A DNA stretch of 64,000 nucleotides from Asticcacaulis sp. EMRT-3 (GCF_030027245.1 NZ_JASERT010000002.1:62001-126000); one strand, 5' to 3'. Positions 8,635 to 17,664 are shown, counted from the stretch's first letter. Numbers and translations: made by a program. The notes: generated by a model not told the origin, from the sequence alone.

Positions 8635-8660
8635 ATATCATGCTTAGTTGATATATATGG
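8631..8660. promoter_or_regulatory. Probable ArsR operator overlapping the arsR start codon
   Basis: An interrupted palindrome, CCATATATCA then TGATATATATGG with a short spacer, spans the arsR ATG (8632-8634). ArsR family members bind AT-rich inverted repeats of this kind at their own promoters. The overlap with the start codon implies a very short or absent 5' leader. Confidence 0.7.
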
Positions 8661-8822
8661 AGCTGTCAAGGCGTCACGCATGGCTCTGCTTCAGGGCGCG
8701 ACCTGCCGACTGATGGTGGCAGGCTGATCCCGGAACAGACGCGCCAGATCATGGCACTGTAATCGCCTGAGGAAAATCGTATAACATATTGATATTCTTG
8801 TGCATATTTCCCATAAGCTTTC

Positions 8823-8939
8823 TTAGGCGAAAAATTCCTTTTCCTCGCAAAACCGCGATGGATCGAGATTCAGCCATACGCTGAAAAAGATACCTATCCG
8901 CCGCGCCGCGCCGCCCGTGAAGCCTCCGGCATCCGCCAT
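8823..8939 (-). CDS. Possible 38-aa small protein divergent from the ArsR/SRPBCC pair
   Basis: An ATG at 8939 has an excellent Shine-Dalgarno (AAGGAG, seven bases upstream) and opens a 38-residue frame with a GGAARRIGIFFSVWLNL central segment and an acidic C-terminus (FCEEKEFFA). It reads away from the ArsR gene at 8988, and the 46-bp palindrome lies between the two starts. The product is unrecognised. The ribosome binding site is the main support. It could instead be a leader peptide or chance. Confidence 0.4.
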   Translation of the reverse strand: MADAGGFTGGAARRIGIFFSVWLNLDPSRFCEEKEFFA

Positions 8940-8964
8940 AATATTCTCCTTGCATGGCGCTGAT

Positions 8965-9010
8965 AGCTGGGCTATATACTGAACCAAATGGTTCAGTATA
9001 TAGCCCAGCT
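8965..9010. promoter_or_regulatory. 46-bp perfect palindrome spanning the start codon of the ArsR-family gene
   Basis: The arms 8965-8986 and 8989-9010 are exact reverse complements (AGCTGGGCTATATACTGAAC.. and its mirror), separated by AA. The gene's ATG is at 8988-8990, at the centre. A -10-like TATACT (8975-8980) lies in the left arm and a -35-like TTGCAT at 8950-8955. Transcription would start at or next to the A of the ATG. This looks like an autoregulatory operator. Confidence 0.8.
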
Positions 9011-9335
9011 CGACACCACCTTCGCCGCGCTTTCGGATTCGACCCGGCGCGGTGTTCTGGAGCATCTCGGACACAGCGAGGCTTCGATCAGCGATCTTGC
9101 CGGGCGGTTTCACATGACCCTGACGGGCATGAAGAAGCATATCGGCGTGCTGGAGCAGGCCGGGCTGGTGACCACGCAAAAGGTCGGGCGGGTGCGCACC
9201 TGTAAGCTCGGCCTGCGCAAACTGAACGAAGAGGCGGACTGGATCGCGCGTTACCGCCGCCTGTGGGACATGCGTTTCGACGCACTGGATGAGATTGTCG
9301 AAGACTTGCAACAAAAGGAGAAGACTCATGGCTGA
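8988..9335 (+). CDS. ArsR-family transcriptional regulator (SRPBCC-partner type)
   Basis: A 115-residue winged-helix protein. Residues about 8-75 (LDTTFAALSDSTRRGVLEHL... FHMTLTGMKKHIGVLEQAGLV) match ArsR regulators that are paired with AHSA1/SRPBCC proteins. It lacks the metal-binding cysteines of true ArsR. The start codon has no Shine-Dalgarno and lies at the centre of a long palindrome, so the mRNA may be leaderless and autoregulated. The next gene starts eight bases before its stop. It probably represses the pair, with an unknown inducer. Confidence 0.9.
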   Translation: MVQYIAQLDTTFAALSDSTRRGVLEHLGHSEASISDLAGRFHMTLTGMKKHIGVLEQAGLVTTQKVGRVRTCKLGLRKLNEEADWIARYRRLWDMRFDALDEIVEDLQQKEKTHG

Positions 9336-9834
9336 AGCCCCTGCCCGCCGCACGACGGTGGAACGCACATCCGAGCGCGAACTCGTCGTGACGCGCACCT
9401 TTACCTGCCCGGCGCATATCGTGTTCAAGGCGTGGAGCACGCCCGAACTGTTCACGCGCTGGTGGGTGCCGAAATCATCCGGCATATCGCTTATTGCCTG
9501 CGAAATGGATATTCGGACCGGCGGCGGCTACCGTCTTGAATTCGGCCTTTCCGGCTCTGACCGCACCATGACCTTTTTCGGCCGCTATATCGAAGTGACG
9601 CCACCGTCGCGCATGGTCTGGACGAATGAGGAAGGCGACGAGGACGGGGCCGTCACCACGGTGACCTTCGAGGAACGCGGCGGCGAAACCCTGGTTGTTT
9701 TGTCCGACCTCTATCCGTCGAAACAGGCGCTCGACGACGCCATCGCTTCGCAAAGCACCAGCGGCTTTGAAGAACAGTTCACACAACTGGACGCGCTTCT
9801 CACGTCTCTGACGACCGACGAAGGGGCTCTCTGA
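9328..9834 (+). CDS. SRPBCC/AHSA1-domain protein
   Basis: A 168-residue START-like helix-grip protein of the Activator of Hsp90 ATPase homology 1 group. Typical segments are LVVTRTFTCPAHIVFKAWSTPELFTRWW at the start, MDIRTGGGYRLEF in the middle and a C-terminal helix (GFEEQFTQLDALLTSL). The ATG at 9328 follows AAGGAG and overlaps the stop of the ArsR gene. Such pairs are common in proteobacteria. The ligand is unknown. Confidence 0.9.
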   Translation: MAEAPARRTTVERTSERELVVTRTFTCPAHIVFKAWSTPELFTRWWVPKSSGISLIACEMDIRTGGGYRLEFGLSGSDRTMTFFGRYIEVTPPSRMVWTNEEGDEDGAVTTVTFEERGGETLVVLSDLYPSKQALDDAIASQSTSGFEEQFTQLDALLTSLTTDEGAL

Positions 9835-10044
9835 CACGCGGCAGATTGCGTGGCGCATGGAATTGTCCCCTGCCCGCTGAGCTATATTTGCCGCAAGCGT
9901 CTCTTATAAAAACGGATATTGTGGGTATGGCTTTGCCGTTTTTGCAACGCGCCAGGCCAGTCTTTCCTTGGAAAAACATAGCCCCCGTAAGGAAAATTAA
10001 CCAATCCCGTCCTAGCGTGTCCCGTATCGAGCAAAAGGCTTGCA

Positions 10045-11571
10045 GTGCGAGACATGATTATGGTTGGCTTTCAGATTTCCCCCGCCCCGCACAAAAGCAG
10101 TCCCCGCATCCGCAGCAAATTAATGGCCACCAGCATATTGGTGGGTAGCGTGGCGCTGGCCGCGCAGATCATGACCGGTCAGGCTATGGCGGCACCGGCC
10201 CTGCCCTCGGGCGGACAGGTCGTGGTCGGGCAGGCCGCGATCAGCACGTCGGGCGGCAAGACGGTGATCAGCCAGTCCTCGGATAAGGCGATCATCAACT
10301 GGACGGATTTTTCCATCGGTCAGGGCGGCGAGGTCGATATTCATAACGGCTCCGGCGCCACGCTGAACCGCGTCACCGGCCAGAGCCTGTCCAGCATTGA
10401 TGGCCTGCTGAACGCCACCGGCTCGGTCTATCTGATCAACCCCAATGGCGTGATCATCGGCAGGAGCGGCGTGGTGCAGGTGGGCGGCGATTTCGTGGCC
10501 TCGGCGCTCGATCTTTCCAACGAAAACTTCCTCGGCGGCGGCGACCTGACCTTCAAGGGGTCGTCGCTGGCCTCGGTGGTCAATCTCGGCAAGATCGGTG
10601 CCTTAGGCGGCGACGTGGCCCTGATGGCCGTCAATGTGCAGAACAGCGGCACGATTGATGCGGCGGGCGGCACGGCGGGCCTGATTGCGGGCCGCAACAT
10701 CATCCTGCGCGATACGGCCCTCAATGACGGCAAGTTTCTGGTGGTGACCGGCGGGGCCGATACATCGCTCACCAATGATGGGGCCATCAAGGTGGCTTCG
10801 GCCGAACTGCGCGCCGAGGGCGGCAATATCTATGCGCTGGCCGGCAATACCGCAGGCGTGATCCGTGCCACGGGTGTCACAGCCACGGACGGCAAGGTGT
10901 TCCTGACGGCGGGCACGGGTGCGGTCAAGGTTTCGGGCAGCACGATTGCGGCTTCGGACGCTATGGGCAATGGCGGCGCGATCTCGGTGACCGGCCAGAC
11001 GGTCGATGTGGCGGCGGACGCCACGCTTGACGCCTCAGCCACGGCAGCGAACGGCAGCGGCGGTCATATCGACGCGATTGCCGATATGACATCGGGCAGC
11101 CTGACCTTTGCCGGGACGGCGCTGGCCACGGGTGGCACAGCAGGCGGGCTCATCGAAACCTCCGGCCATACGGTGAATTTTGATGGCGCAGTCATCAATG
11201 CCTCGTCTTCGGGCCAGTCAGGCCAATGGCTGATCGATCCCTACGATTTGACGGTCGGTTCTGCAGCGGCCTCCACCATCGCTTCGGCGCTGGCAAATAA
11301 TGACGTGACGCTGCAAACCAGCGACACCACCACTTCGGGCGCGGGCGTGCAGAGCGTTGGCGAAGGTGACATCACGATTGCTTCCGATCTGAGCTGGTCA
11401 TCGGCGCACACCCTGACGCTCGATGCCTGGCATGGCGTCAATATCAATGCCAATATCACGCTGTCGGGCGCAGGTGGCCTCAACCTGATCACCAATGACG
11501 GCGGCACGGGCGGCGATTACAGCTCGCCACAGGCAAATCGATCCAGTACACCGGCACCGGTGGCAGCCTGA
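10045..11571 (+). CDS. Filamentous-haemagglutinin-type TpsA exoprotein, 5' segment (frameshifted gene)
   Basis: The first 508 residues of a two-partner secretion exoprotein. An N-terminal export signal (ILVGSVALAAQIMTGQAMA) precedes a TPS domain: GGQVVVGQAAIS, SDKAIINWTDFSIGQGG, and YLINPNGVIIG with the NPNG signature. A haemagglutinin beta-helix follows. The frame fails near 11523, where AGCTCGCC appears to lack one T. Restoring it gives DYSFATGKSIQYTGTGGS and joins the next segment. The frame set by the deletion stops at 11571. The start could be GTG 10045 or ATG 10054/10060. The 210 bases upstream to the SRPBCC gene show nothing recognisable. Confidence 0.85.
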   Translation: MRDMIMVGFQISPAPHKSSPRIRSKLMATSILVGSVALAAQIMTGQAMAAPALPSGGQVVVGQAAISTSGGKTVISQSSDKAIINWTDFSIGQGGEVDIHNGSGATLNRVTGQSLSSIDGLLNATGSVYLINPNGVIIGRSGVVQVGGDFVASALDLSNENFLGGGDLTFKGSSLASVVNLGKIGALGGDVALMAVNVQNSGTIDAAGGTAGLIAGRNIILRDTALNDGKFLVVTGGADTSLTNDGAIKVASAELRAEGGNIYALAGNTAGVIRATGVTATDGKVFLTAGTGAVKVSGSTIAASDAMGNGGAISVTGQTVDVAADATLDASATAANGSGGHIDAIADMTSGSLTFAGTALATGGTAGGLIETSGHTVNFDGAVINASSSGQSGQWLIDPYDLTVGSAAASTIASALANNDVTLQTSDTTTSGAGVQSVGEGDITIASDLSWSSAHTLTLDAWHGVNINANITLSGAGGLNLITNDGGTGGDYSSPQANRSSTPAPVAA

Positions 11572-11597
11572 CCATCAATAACAACCCCTATACTCTG

Positions 11598-12503
11598 TTG
11601 TACAGCCTGAGCGATCTGGCCTCGCAGGACGGCACAGGCTATTACGCCATCGCCCAACCGATCGACGCCACCGGCACAACCTATAATGATTATGTGCTTT
11701 TCAACCTGACCGGCACACTGGCCGGGCTGGGCAATACGATCTCGAATCTGACCATTTCGAATAGCAATAACTACTACGGTGGCGAAATGGGCCTGTTCGG
11801 TTATATGACCGGCACGGTGCGCGATCTGGGCCTGGTCAATGCCAGCCTTACGCTCGATCTTGGCGATAACGGCTTTTGCGATATAGAATGCGGTGAGCTT
11901 GGCCTGCTGGCGGGCTATAACGGCGGCTTGATCAGTCATGTCTATACGACCGGTTCTGTCACCTTCGTTATGGGGCAGAATTCTGATTTCTTCGGTGGTG
12001 ACACTTACGCTGGCGGACTGGCTGGCGAGAATTTCGGCACCATCAGCAACAGTTATTCGACGGCAAGCGTCACGTCGCCGGGTACTGCCGGTGGCCTTGT
12101 CGGCATAAATTACGCCACGATTTACGCATCCTATGCCACCGGTGACGTTTCCGGCGATGTGGGTGACAGTAACAACTATGACTGGGGTTATACCGGGGGT
12201 CTGATTGGCGACAACGCGGGCCCGGTCAGCAATGTGTATGCGACAGGTGCTGTAACAGGCTATAATGCTGGCGGTCTGGCCGGCTATAATGCCGCCGCTA
12301 TCGACAGCGCCTATGCGACGGGCCTTGTGACGTTGCTTCCCACCACGTCCACTCAGTATGCGGGCGGTCTGGTCGGCTATATCGCTGGCGGAACGATCAC
12401 CAATGGTTATTACGACGCCGAAACGACCGGCATGTCGGACAGCAATGGCGGTTCGCAGGGCGTCACCACGGCATACCTGCACCTTACCGGACGGTTTCGA
12501 TAA
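11598..12503 (+). CDS. Middle segment of the frameshifted TpsA exoprotein (GLUG-like repeats)
   Basis: About 300 residues, in a frame one base off the segments on either side. The content is clearly passenger domain: repeats of the form GGLVGxNxGxIxxxYATGxVxG (GLUG motif), for example at AGGLVGINYATIYASYATGDV. Frame-matched sequence begins before the nominal ATG at 11598, from about 11524. It ends near 12480 with GVTTAYL. There CTGCACCTTACCG looks like a two-base loss from a YLQTLPDGFD-type sequence. Most likely part of one long gene rather than an independent protein. Confidence 0.6.
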   Translation: MYSLSDLASQDGTGYYAIAQPIDATGTTYNDYVLFNLTGTLAGLGNTISNLTISNSNNYYGGEMGLFGYMTGTVRDLGLVNASLTLDLGDNGFCDIECGELGLLAGYNGGLISHVYTTGSVTFVMGQNSDFFGGDTYAGGLAGENFGTISNSYSTASVTSPGTAGGLVGINYATIYASYATGDVSGDVGDSNNYDWGYTGGLIGDNAGPVSNVYATGAVTGYNAGGLAGYNAAAIDSAYATGLVTLLPTTSTQYAGGLVGYIAGGTITNGYYDAETTGMSDSNGGSQGVTTAYLHLTGRFR

Positions 12504-15500
12504 CACGGTGTGGGGCACGGCGTCCGGCCTCTATCCGTATCTGAGCGCTTTCGGTGTTATCACACCCGATCAGAAGATCAGCGGCTATGCCTATCATGCC
12601 GATGGCTCCGGGGCCGAGGCCGCTTCGGTCGGCGTCTATCAGGGCGGCTCTCTGCTGACCGGTTCTTCGGCCACCAGCGGCTCCAACGGCTATTATTACA
12701 TTCTCGTGCCGGCCAATACGGCGGATGCGTCGAGCAAGCTGGGTGCCGCGCTGACGCTGATCGGTGATACGGGCATCAGCGGCGTGACCTATACCGACGC
12801 CCCGACCCTGAACAACACGGGCGATGTGACCGATCTCGATGTTACATCCGGTCAGTTTGCCATCTACACGCATGATACCAGCGTCTCGGCTATGGCGGCG
12901 TCCACTTTGGCGACCTTTGGCAACCTCGCACTGAGCAGCCTGGCCAATGTCCCCATCAATGAAAAGATCGTCGCGGCGGCGGACTTTACGGTCGATGGCA
13001 CACTGACATCGCCCTTAGGCAGCCTTCTGTTGCAGGCGGGCGGCGACATTACTATGGCCGACGGCGCTTCGATCAGCAGCACCGCCACCGGCAACGCCAT
13101 CACCATCGCGGCGGACGGCGCCTTCATCAATCAGGCCGGTGCAAACGCGCTGAATGCGGCGAATGGCAACTGGCTGATCTACACCCAGGCGCATGGCGAC
13201 GCCACGGCGCGCGCCACCAGTAATGATTTCGGCGGGCTTGTCGGCAAGTCGTGGTATAATGACGCCTTCGATTTTACGGCAGGCACCCTGGCCGCGACGC
13301 CGAACAGCGGCAACCGCTTCGTTACCGGCTATGCGCCCGTTCTGTCGGTCATGCCCAATTCGCAAAGCCTTGCCTATACCGGCGCTGTCCAGACCACCGG
13401 CTACGGAATAGGCGGTTATGTCAGCGATGACGACGCGCTGAACGACACGCTGGGCGGATCGGTTAGCGGCCTGACCAGCAGCGGCAAGGATGTTGGCACT
13501 TACAATCTGACCGCTTCCGGCACGCTGACCTCAGACGAAAATTACGGCTTCCAGTACGGAACCGGCACCCTCACCATCACGCCGATGGTTCTGACGCTCG
13601 GCCTGACCGGTACGGTTGAAAAGACCTATGATGCCACGGACGCCGCCACACTGGCGCTCAATAACTATTCCGGCCTTGGCTTCGTCAACGGCGATCATGT
13701 CAGCCTGACGGGCTACGCCACGGGCAGCTATGATAGCCGCAATGCCGGAACCGGCAAGACGGTCAGCGTGTCCGGCCTGACGCTTGCCGGCACGGACGCC
13801 GGTAATTACCAACTGACGACGGCCTCGGTATCGGGTGGCGTCGGCGTGATCGACAAGGCGGCCCTGACGCTCGCGGCGGTGACGGACTCCAAGACCTATG
13901 ATGCGAGCACCGCCTCAACCGGCACTGTTGGCGTCAGCGGCCTGCAAGGTTCAGACACGGTGACGGGCGCAACGCAGAGCTTCGACTCAAAGAATGCTGG
14001 CAGTCGCACCCTGACAGTTGGTGGTTACACGATCAATGACGGCAATAGCGGCGGCAACTACACCGTCAGCACCACCACGGCTTCGGGCACGATCAGCAAG
14101 GCGGCCCTGACGCTGGCGGCGGTGACGGACTCCAAGACCTATGATGCGAGCACCGCCTCAACCGGCACTGTTGGCGTCAGCGGCCTGCAAGGTTCAGACA
14201 CGGTGACGGGCGCAACGCAGAGCTTCGACTCAAAGAATGCTGGCAGCCGCACCCTGACAGTTGGTGGTTACACGATCAATGACGGCAATAGCGGCGGCAA
14301 CTATACCGTCAGCACCACCACGGCTTCGGGCACGATCAGCAAGGCGGCCCTGACTCTGGCGGCGGTGACGGACTCCAAGACCTATGATGCGACCACCGCC
14401 TCAACCGGCACGGTCGGCGTCAGCGGTCTGCAAGGCTCAGACACGGTGACGGGTGCGACGCAGAGCTTCGACAGCAAAAACGCCGGTTCGCGTACCCTGT
14501 CGGTGAACAGCGGCTATACGCTGAGCGATGGCAATAGCGGCGGCAACTATACCGTCAGCACCACCACGGCTGCGGGCACGATCGACAAGGCGGCCCTGAC
14601 TCTGGCGGCGGTGACGGACTCCAAGACCTATGACGCGAACACAGCCTCAACCGGCACGGTCGGGATCAGCGGCCTGCAAGGCTCGGACACGGTGAGCGGC
14701 GCTGCGCAGAGCTTCGACAGCAAAAACGCCGGTTCGCGCACCCTGTCGGTCGGGGGTTACACGATCAATGACGGCAATAGCGGCGGCAACTATACCGTCA
14801 GCACCACCACGGCTGCGGGCACGATCAGCAAGGCGGCCCTGACTCTGGCGGCGGTGACGGACTCCAAGACCTATGATGCGAGCACCGCCTCAACCGGCAC
14901 TGTTGGCGTCAGCGGCCTGCAAGGCTCAGACACGGTGACGGGTGCGACGCAGAGCTTCGACTCGAAGAACGCTGGTTCGCGTACCCTGTCGGTCGGGGGT
15001 TACACGATCAATGACGGCAACAGCGGCGGCAACTATACCGTCAGCACCACCACGGCTTCGGGCACGATCAGCAAGGCGGCCCTGACGGCCAGCCTGACCG
15101 GCACCGTGACCAAGACCTATGATGCAACCACGGACGCCCAACTGACCGACGCCAACTACATTGTGTCGGGTGTCATCTCCGGTGATGATGCCGCCCTCAA
15201 TGATCCGGTGGCGGGTACCTATGCTGACCAGAATGTCGGAACCGGCAAGACGGTCCGCGTGTCCGGTCTGGCGCTTTCCGGTGCGGATGCGGGTAATTAC
15301 ACGGTCAATAGCAGCGCTTCGGCGGCCATCGGCACCATCGATCCGCGCGCGCTTAGCGTAACGGCGGACACTATCAGCAAGTTTGCCGGTGCCGTCGATC
15401 CGGCCCTGACCTGGAAGATCACCCTCGGCGATCTGGTCGGTGGCGATGCCCTGACCGGCGGCCTCAACCGTGATACGGGCGAGGATCCGGGCAGCTATGC

Positions 15501-15855
15501 CATTCGTCAGGGTTCGCTGGCGGCTTCAGCGAATTACAAGGTTACTTTCAAGGGTGCCACCTTCAGCATTACGCCGGTGGCCCTGCAAAACCAGCCGGTC
15601 GTCAATCCGGCGCAGAATATCGTTGCGCCGCCCCCGCCCCCGCCCCCGCCGCCGACCACATCTCAGAACAATCCTTCCGGCGGGGACAGCGGTTCGGGCT
15701 CCACTTCGGGCGGCGGCAGCGACCATGCCGGCGGGCCCACGACCGATCACGGTTCATCTTCGTCCGGCACCTGTGTCAGCGGCGAAGCCTGCTCGAGCCA
15801 GCCCTATCCGGGCAACCAGTCCTTTTCCAGCTATGTCAGTTTCCTGAGTCACTAA
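12358..15855 (+). CDS. 3' segment of the TpsA exoprotein with MBG repeats and Pro-rich C-terminus
   Basis: Meaningful sequence starts near 12480 (TLPDGFDNTVWGTASGLYPYL); the first 40 codons of the open frame are shadow of the middle segment. It continues as beta-helix, then MBG-type Ig-like domains (KTYDATDAATLALNNYSG and similar). Five 81-82 residue near-identical repeats follow, then two further MBG-like units. The end is a run of prolines (about 15630) and a Gly/Ser-rich tail with two cysteines (TCVSGEACSS). With the two upstream segments it would make one adhesin of about 1,940 residues. Its stop is directly followed by the tpsB ATG. Confidence 0.8.
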   Translation: MRAVWSAISLAERSPMVITTPKRPACRTAMAVRRASPRHTCTLPDGFDNTVWGTASGLYPYLSAFGVITPDQKISGYAYHADGSGAEAASVGVYQGGSLLTGSSATSGSNGYYYILVPANTADASSKLGAALTLIGDTGISGVTYTDAPTLNNTGDVTDLDVTSGQFAIYTHDTSVSAMAASTLATFGNLALSSLANVPINEKIVAAADFTVDGTLTSPLGSLLLQAGGDITMADGASISSTATGNAITIAADGAFINQAGANALNAANGNWLIYTQAHGDATARATSNDFGGLVGKSWYNDAFDFTAGTLAATPNSGNRFVTGYAPVLSVMPNSQSLAYTGAVQTTGYGIGGYVSDDDALNDTLGGSVSGLTSSGKDVGTYNLTASGTLTSDENYGFQYGTGTLTITPMVLTLGLTGTVEKTYDATDAATLALNNYSGLGFVNGDHVSLTGYATGSYDSRNAGTGKTVSVSGLTLAGTDAGNYQLTTASVSGGVGVIDKAALTLAAVTDSKTYDASTASTGTVGVSGLQGSDTVTGATQSFDSKNAGSRTLTVGGYTINDGNSGGNYTVSTTTASGTISKAALTLAAVTDSKTYDASTASTGTVGVSGLQGSDTVTGATQSFDSKNAGSRTLTVGGYTINDGNSGGNYTVSTTTASGTISKAALTLAAVTDSKTYDATTASTGTVGVSGLQGSDTVTGATQSFDSKNAGSRTLSVNSGYTLSDGNSGGNYTVSTTTAAGTIDKAALTLAAVTDSKTYDANTASTGTVGISGLQGSDTVSGAAQSFDSKNAGSRTLSVGGYTINDGNSGGNYTVSTTTAAGTISKAALTLAAVTDSKTYDASTASTGTVGVSGLQGSDTVTGATQSFDSKNAGSRTLSVGGYTINDGNSGGNYTVSTTTASGTISKAALTASLTGTVTKTYDATTDAQLTDANYIVSGVISGDDAALNDPVAGTYADQNVGTGKTVRVSGLALSGADAGNYTVNSSASAAIGTIDPRALSVTADTISKFAGAVDPALTWKITLGDLVGGDALTGGLNRDTGEDPGSYAIRQGSLAASANYKVTFKGATFSITPVALQNQPVVNPAQNIVAPPPPPPPPPTTSQNNPSGGDSGSGSTSGGGSDHAGGPTTDHGSSSSGTCVSGEACSSQPYPGNQSFSSYVSFLSH
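13855..15072 (+). repeat. Five tandem 243-246 bp coding repeats (MBG-like domains)
   Basis: Units start at 13855, 14098, 14341, 14587 and 14830, with lengths 243, 243, 246, 243 and 243 bases. Each encodes KAALTLAAVTDSKTYDA... ending GNYTVSTTTA.GTI. Units 1 and 2 differ at only a few bases, including silent positions, so they are recent duplicates or maintained by recombination. Unit 3 carries one extra codon (SVNSGYTL for SVGGYT). Copy number may vary between strains. Confidence 0.95.
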
Positions 15856-17607
15856 ATGTCCCTGATCAAAAACCTCCGCCGGACCGCCGTCAGCCTGTCC
15901 CCCCTGCTGTTCGCGGCTCTCCAGATTCCGGCTCAGGCGCACGCCCAGGCCATCGAGCGCCACCTGCCCGAAGTGCCTCAGGGCGTGACGAAGGGCCTGG
16001 TCACACCCAATGCCGTGCCCGGCGATCAGGACGCCACGCCCATCGGCCCGGCCCTGACGTCGATCGTGCTGCTTGGCCCTGCCGAAGCGCCACATAATGA
16101 CGCTGCCGCCGGTGTTTCGGTCGGTGACGTCTATCGCCTGCAAGATGATGCGGCGCGCGCCGACATTGCCGCCCGCCTGCGGCCCTTTATCGGCCAGACC
16201 CTGTCGCGCAAGCTGATCGCCGAAATTGAGGCCGCCATCGCGCAGGACTATCGTGATCTGAACTATCCGTTCGTGTCGCTCTCGACGCCGGAACAGGAAA
16301 TTGATCATGGCGTCCTTCAGGTGCGGGTGATCGAGTTTACGGCGGGTAATGTGTCGGTCAAGGCCGCGCCCGGTCAGACAATTTCTGATAAAACAGCTAC
16401 TTATGTGCGTTCGAAAATCGCCCTGCAACCGGGCGACGCCATCAATGCGCGCGAACTGACCTACGATCTCGACGGGCTGAACCGCTATCCGTTCCGTCAG
16501 GTACAGGCTGCCTTCACACCGGGCGCGGCTCTGGGCGAGAGCGACATGCTGCTCAGCGTGCGTCAGTTGAAGCCGTGGCAAGCCTATGGCGGCTACAGCA
16601 ATGACGGCTCACCTTCCACCAGCTATGACCGCTATTTCATCGGTGGCGCGGCAGGCGGACTTCTGGGCCGCGACAGCGTTTTGTCGGTGCAGGCCACCGC
16701 CTCGCGCGATGCGCTGGCCGGAGAAAAAGACCCGCATTATCGCAGCGTGGCGCTGAACTACACGATTCCCGTCGGGCGGCGCGGCCTGATCGAAGCCTCG
16801 GCCGACACGGTGACAACCTACCAGAGCAATGATCCGTTCATGGTGGGGCTGAAGGCGACCGAGGGCAGCCTCGGTTATCGCTGGGCCCTGTCGAAACTGT
16901 ATGGCGATCAGGGGATTACCGACGCCCGCTTCGGCATCGAGGCCAGCCACCAGACCGGCACGACCTATTTCAACGCCACGAATGTTTACGAAGTCTCGGT
17001 CGAATCCTACAAGGTCTTTGTCGGCCTGCACCACGCCGCCAGCGATGCAGCGGGCGCAGCCAACTGGGATCTGAGCCTGCATATGAGCCCCGGCGGCGTC
17101 ACCGCCGACAACAGCGCCGAACAGGCCTATCTCTATTCGCAGGGTCGTCTGCCGGGTGCGACCTACAGCTATCTTTCAGGCAGCTATGACCGCGTCACGA
17201 CTCTGGGCGATGCGCTGAGCCTGCAAACCCAGGTTTTTGGCCAGTTTACACCCGTGGCCCTGCCGCGCACCGATCAGGCGGGTCTGGGTGGCAGCTATCT
17301 TGTGCGCGGTTACAGCCTCGATAATGGCGCTGTCGATACGGCCCTGATCGTGCGCAACGAACTGCATATCCGGGGCGCGACATGGGGCAGCGGCAGCATC
17401 GATCCCTATGGCTTCGTCGATCTTGGTCATGGGCGTGATAACTATGCCCGCAGCAATACCGATCTGGCCTCGCTGGGCGCAGGTGCCAATATCCGCCTGA
17501 TCAGCCATGTGGCGCTTAAGATCGACGCGGCGGTCGCTCTGGCGCCCAATGGCGAGGTGCGCGCCGGTGACCTGGCCGCCCATACGCGCCTGCAACTGGT
17601 GTTCTGA
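15856..17607 (+). CDS. TpsB outer-membrane transporter (ShlB/FhaC family)
   Basis: A 583-residue outer-membrane protein that would secrete the TpsA exoprotein. A signal peptide (about residues 1-32) is followed by a POTRA domain (YRLQDDAARADIAARLRPFIGQTLS... VLQVRVIEF). A second periplasmic segment and a 16-strand barrel come next. The conserved L6-loop motif VRGY occurs near residue 482 (GGSYLVRGYSLDNG). The C-terminus ends in phenylalanine (LQLVF) as required for BAM insertion. The ATG abuts the stop of the exoprotein gene, so the two are one transcription unit. TpsB itself is intact although its partner gene is frameshifted. Confidence 0.92.
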   Translation: MSLIKNLRRTAVSLSPLLFAALQIPAQAHAQAIERHLPEVPQGVTKGLVTPNAVPGDQDATPIGPALTSIVLLGPAEAPHNDAAAGVSVGDVYRLQDDAARADIAARLRPFIGQTLSRKLIAEIEAAIAQDYRDLNYPFVSLSTPEQEIDHGVLQVRVIEFTAGNVSVKAAPGQTISDKTATYVRSKIALQPGDAINARELTYDLDGLNRYPFRQVQAAFTPGAALGESDMLLSVRQLKPWQAYGGYSNDGSPSTSYDRYFIGGAAGGLLGRDSVLSVQATASRDALAGEKDPHYRSVALNYTIPVGRRGLIEASADTVTTYQSNDPFMVGLKATEGSLGYRWALSKLYGDQGITDARFGIEASHQTGTTYFNATNVYEVSVESYKVFVGLHHAASDAAGAANWDLSLHMSPGGVTADNSAEQAYLYSQGRLPGATYSYLSGSYDRVTTLGDALSLQTQVFGQFTPVALPRTDQAGLGGSYLVRGYSLDNGAVDTALIVRNELHIRGATWGSGSIDPYGFVDLGHGRDNYARSNTDLASLGAGANIRLISHVALKIDAAVALAPNGEVRAGDLAAHTRLQLVF

Positions 17608-17664
17608 TATATACTGTGTCCGCCTGCGCTGGCCGTAAACCCGCGCGGGCGAACACAGAGCCTA

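Noticed and set aside
12358..12480. First 40 codons of the open frame of the 3' exoprotein segment
   Set aside because: They are out-of-frame GLUG-repeat sequence; homologous-looking adhesin sequence begins only at about 12480.
11515..12510. Programmed ribosomal frameshifting in the exoprotein gene
   Set aside because: No slippery heptamer or downstream structure was seen at either site; base loss or sequencing error explains both better.
13855..15072. CRISPR-like array
   Set aside because: The periodic units are contiguous 243-246 bp coding repeats without spacers.
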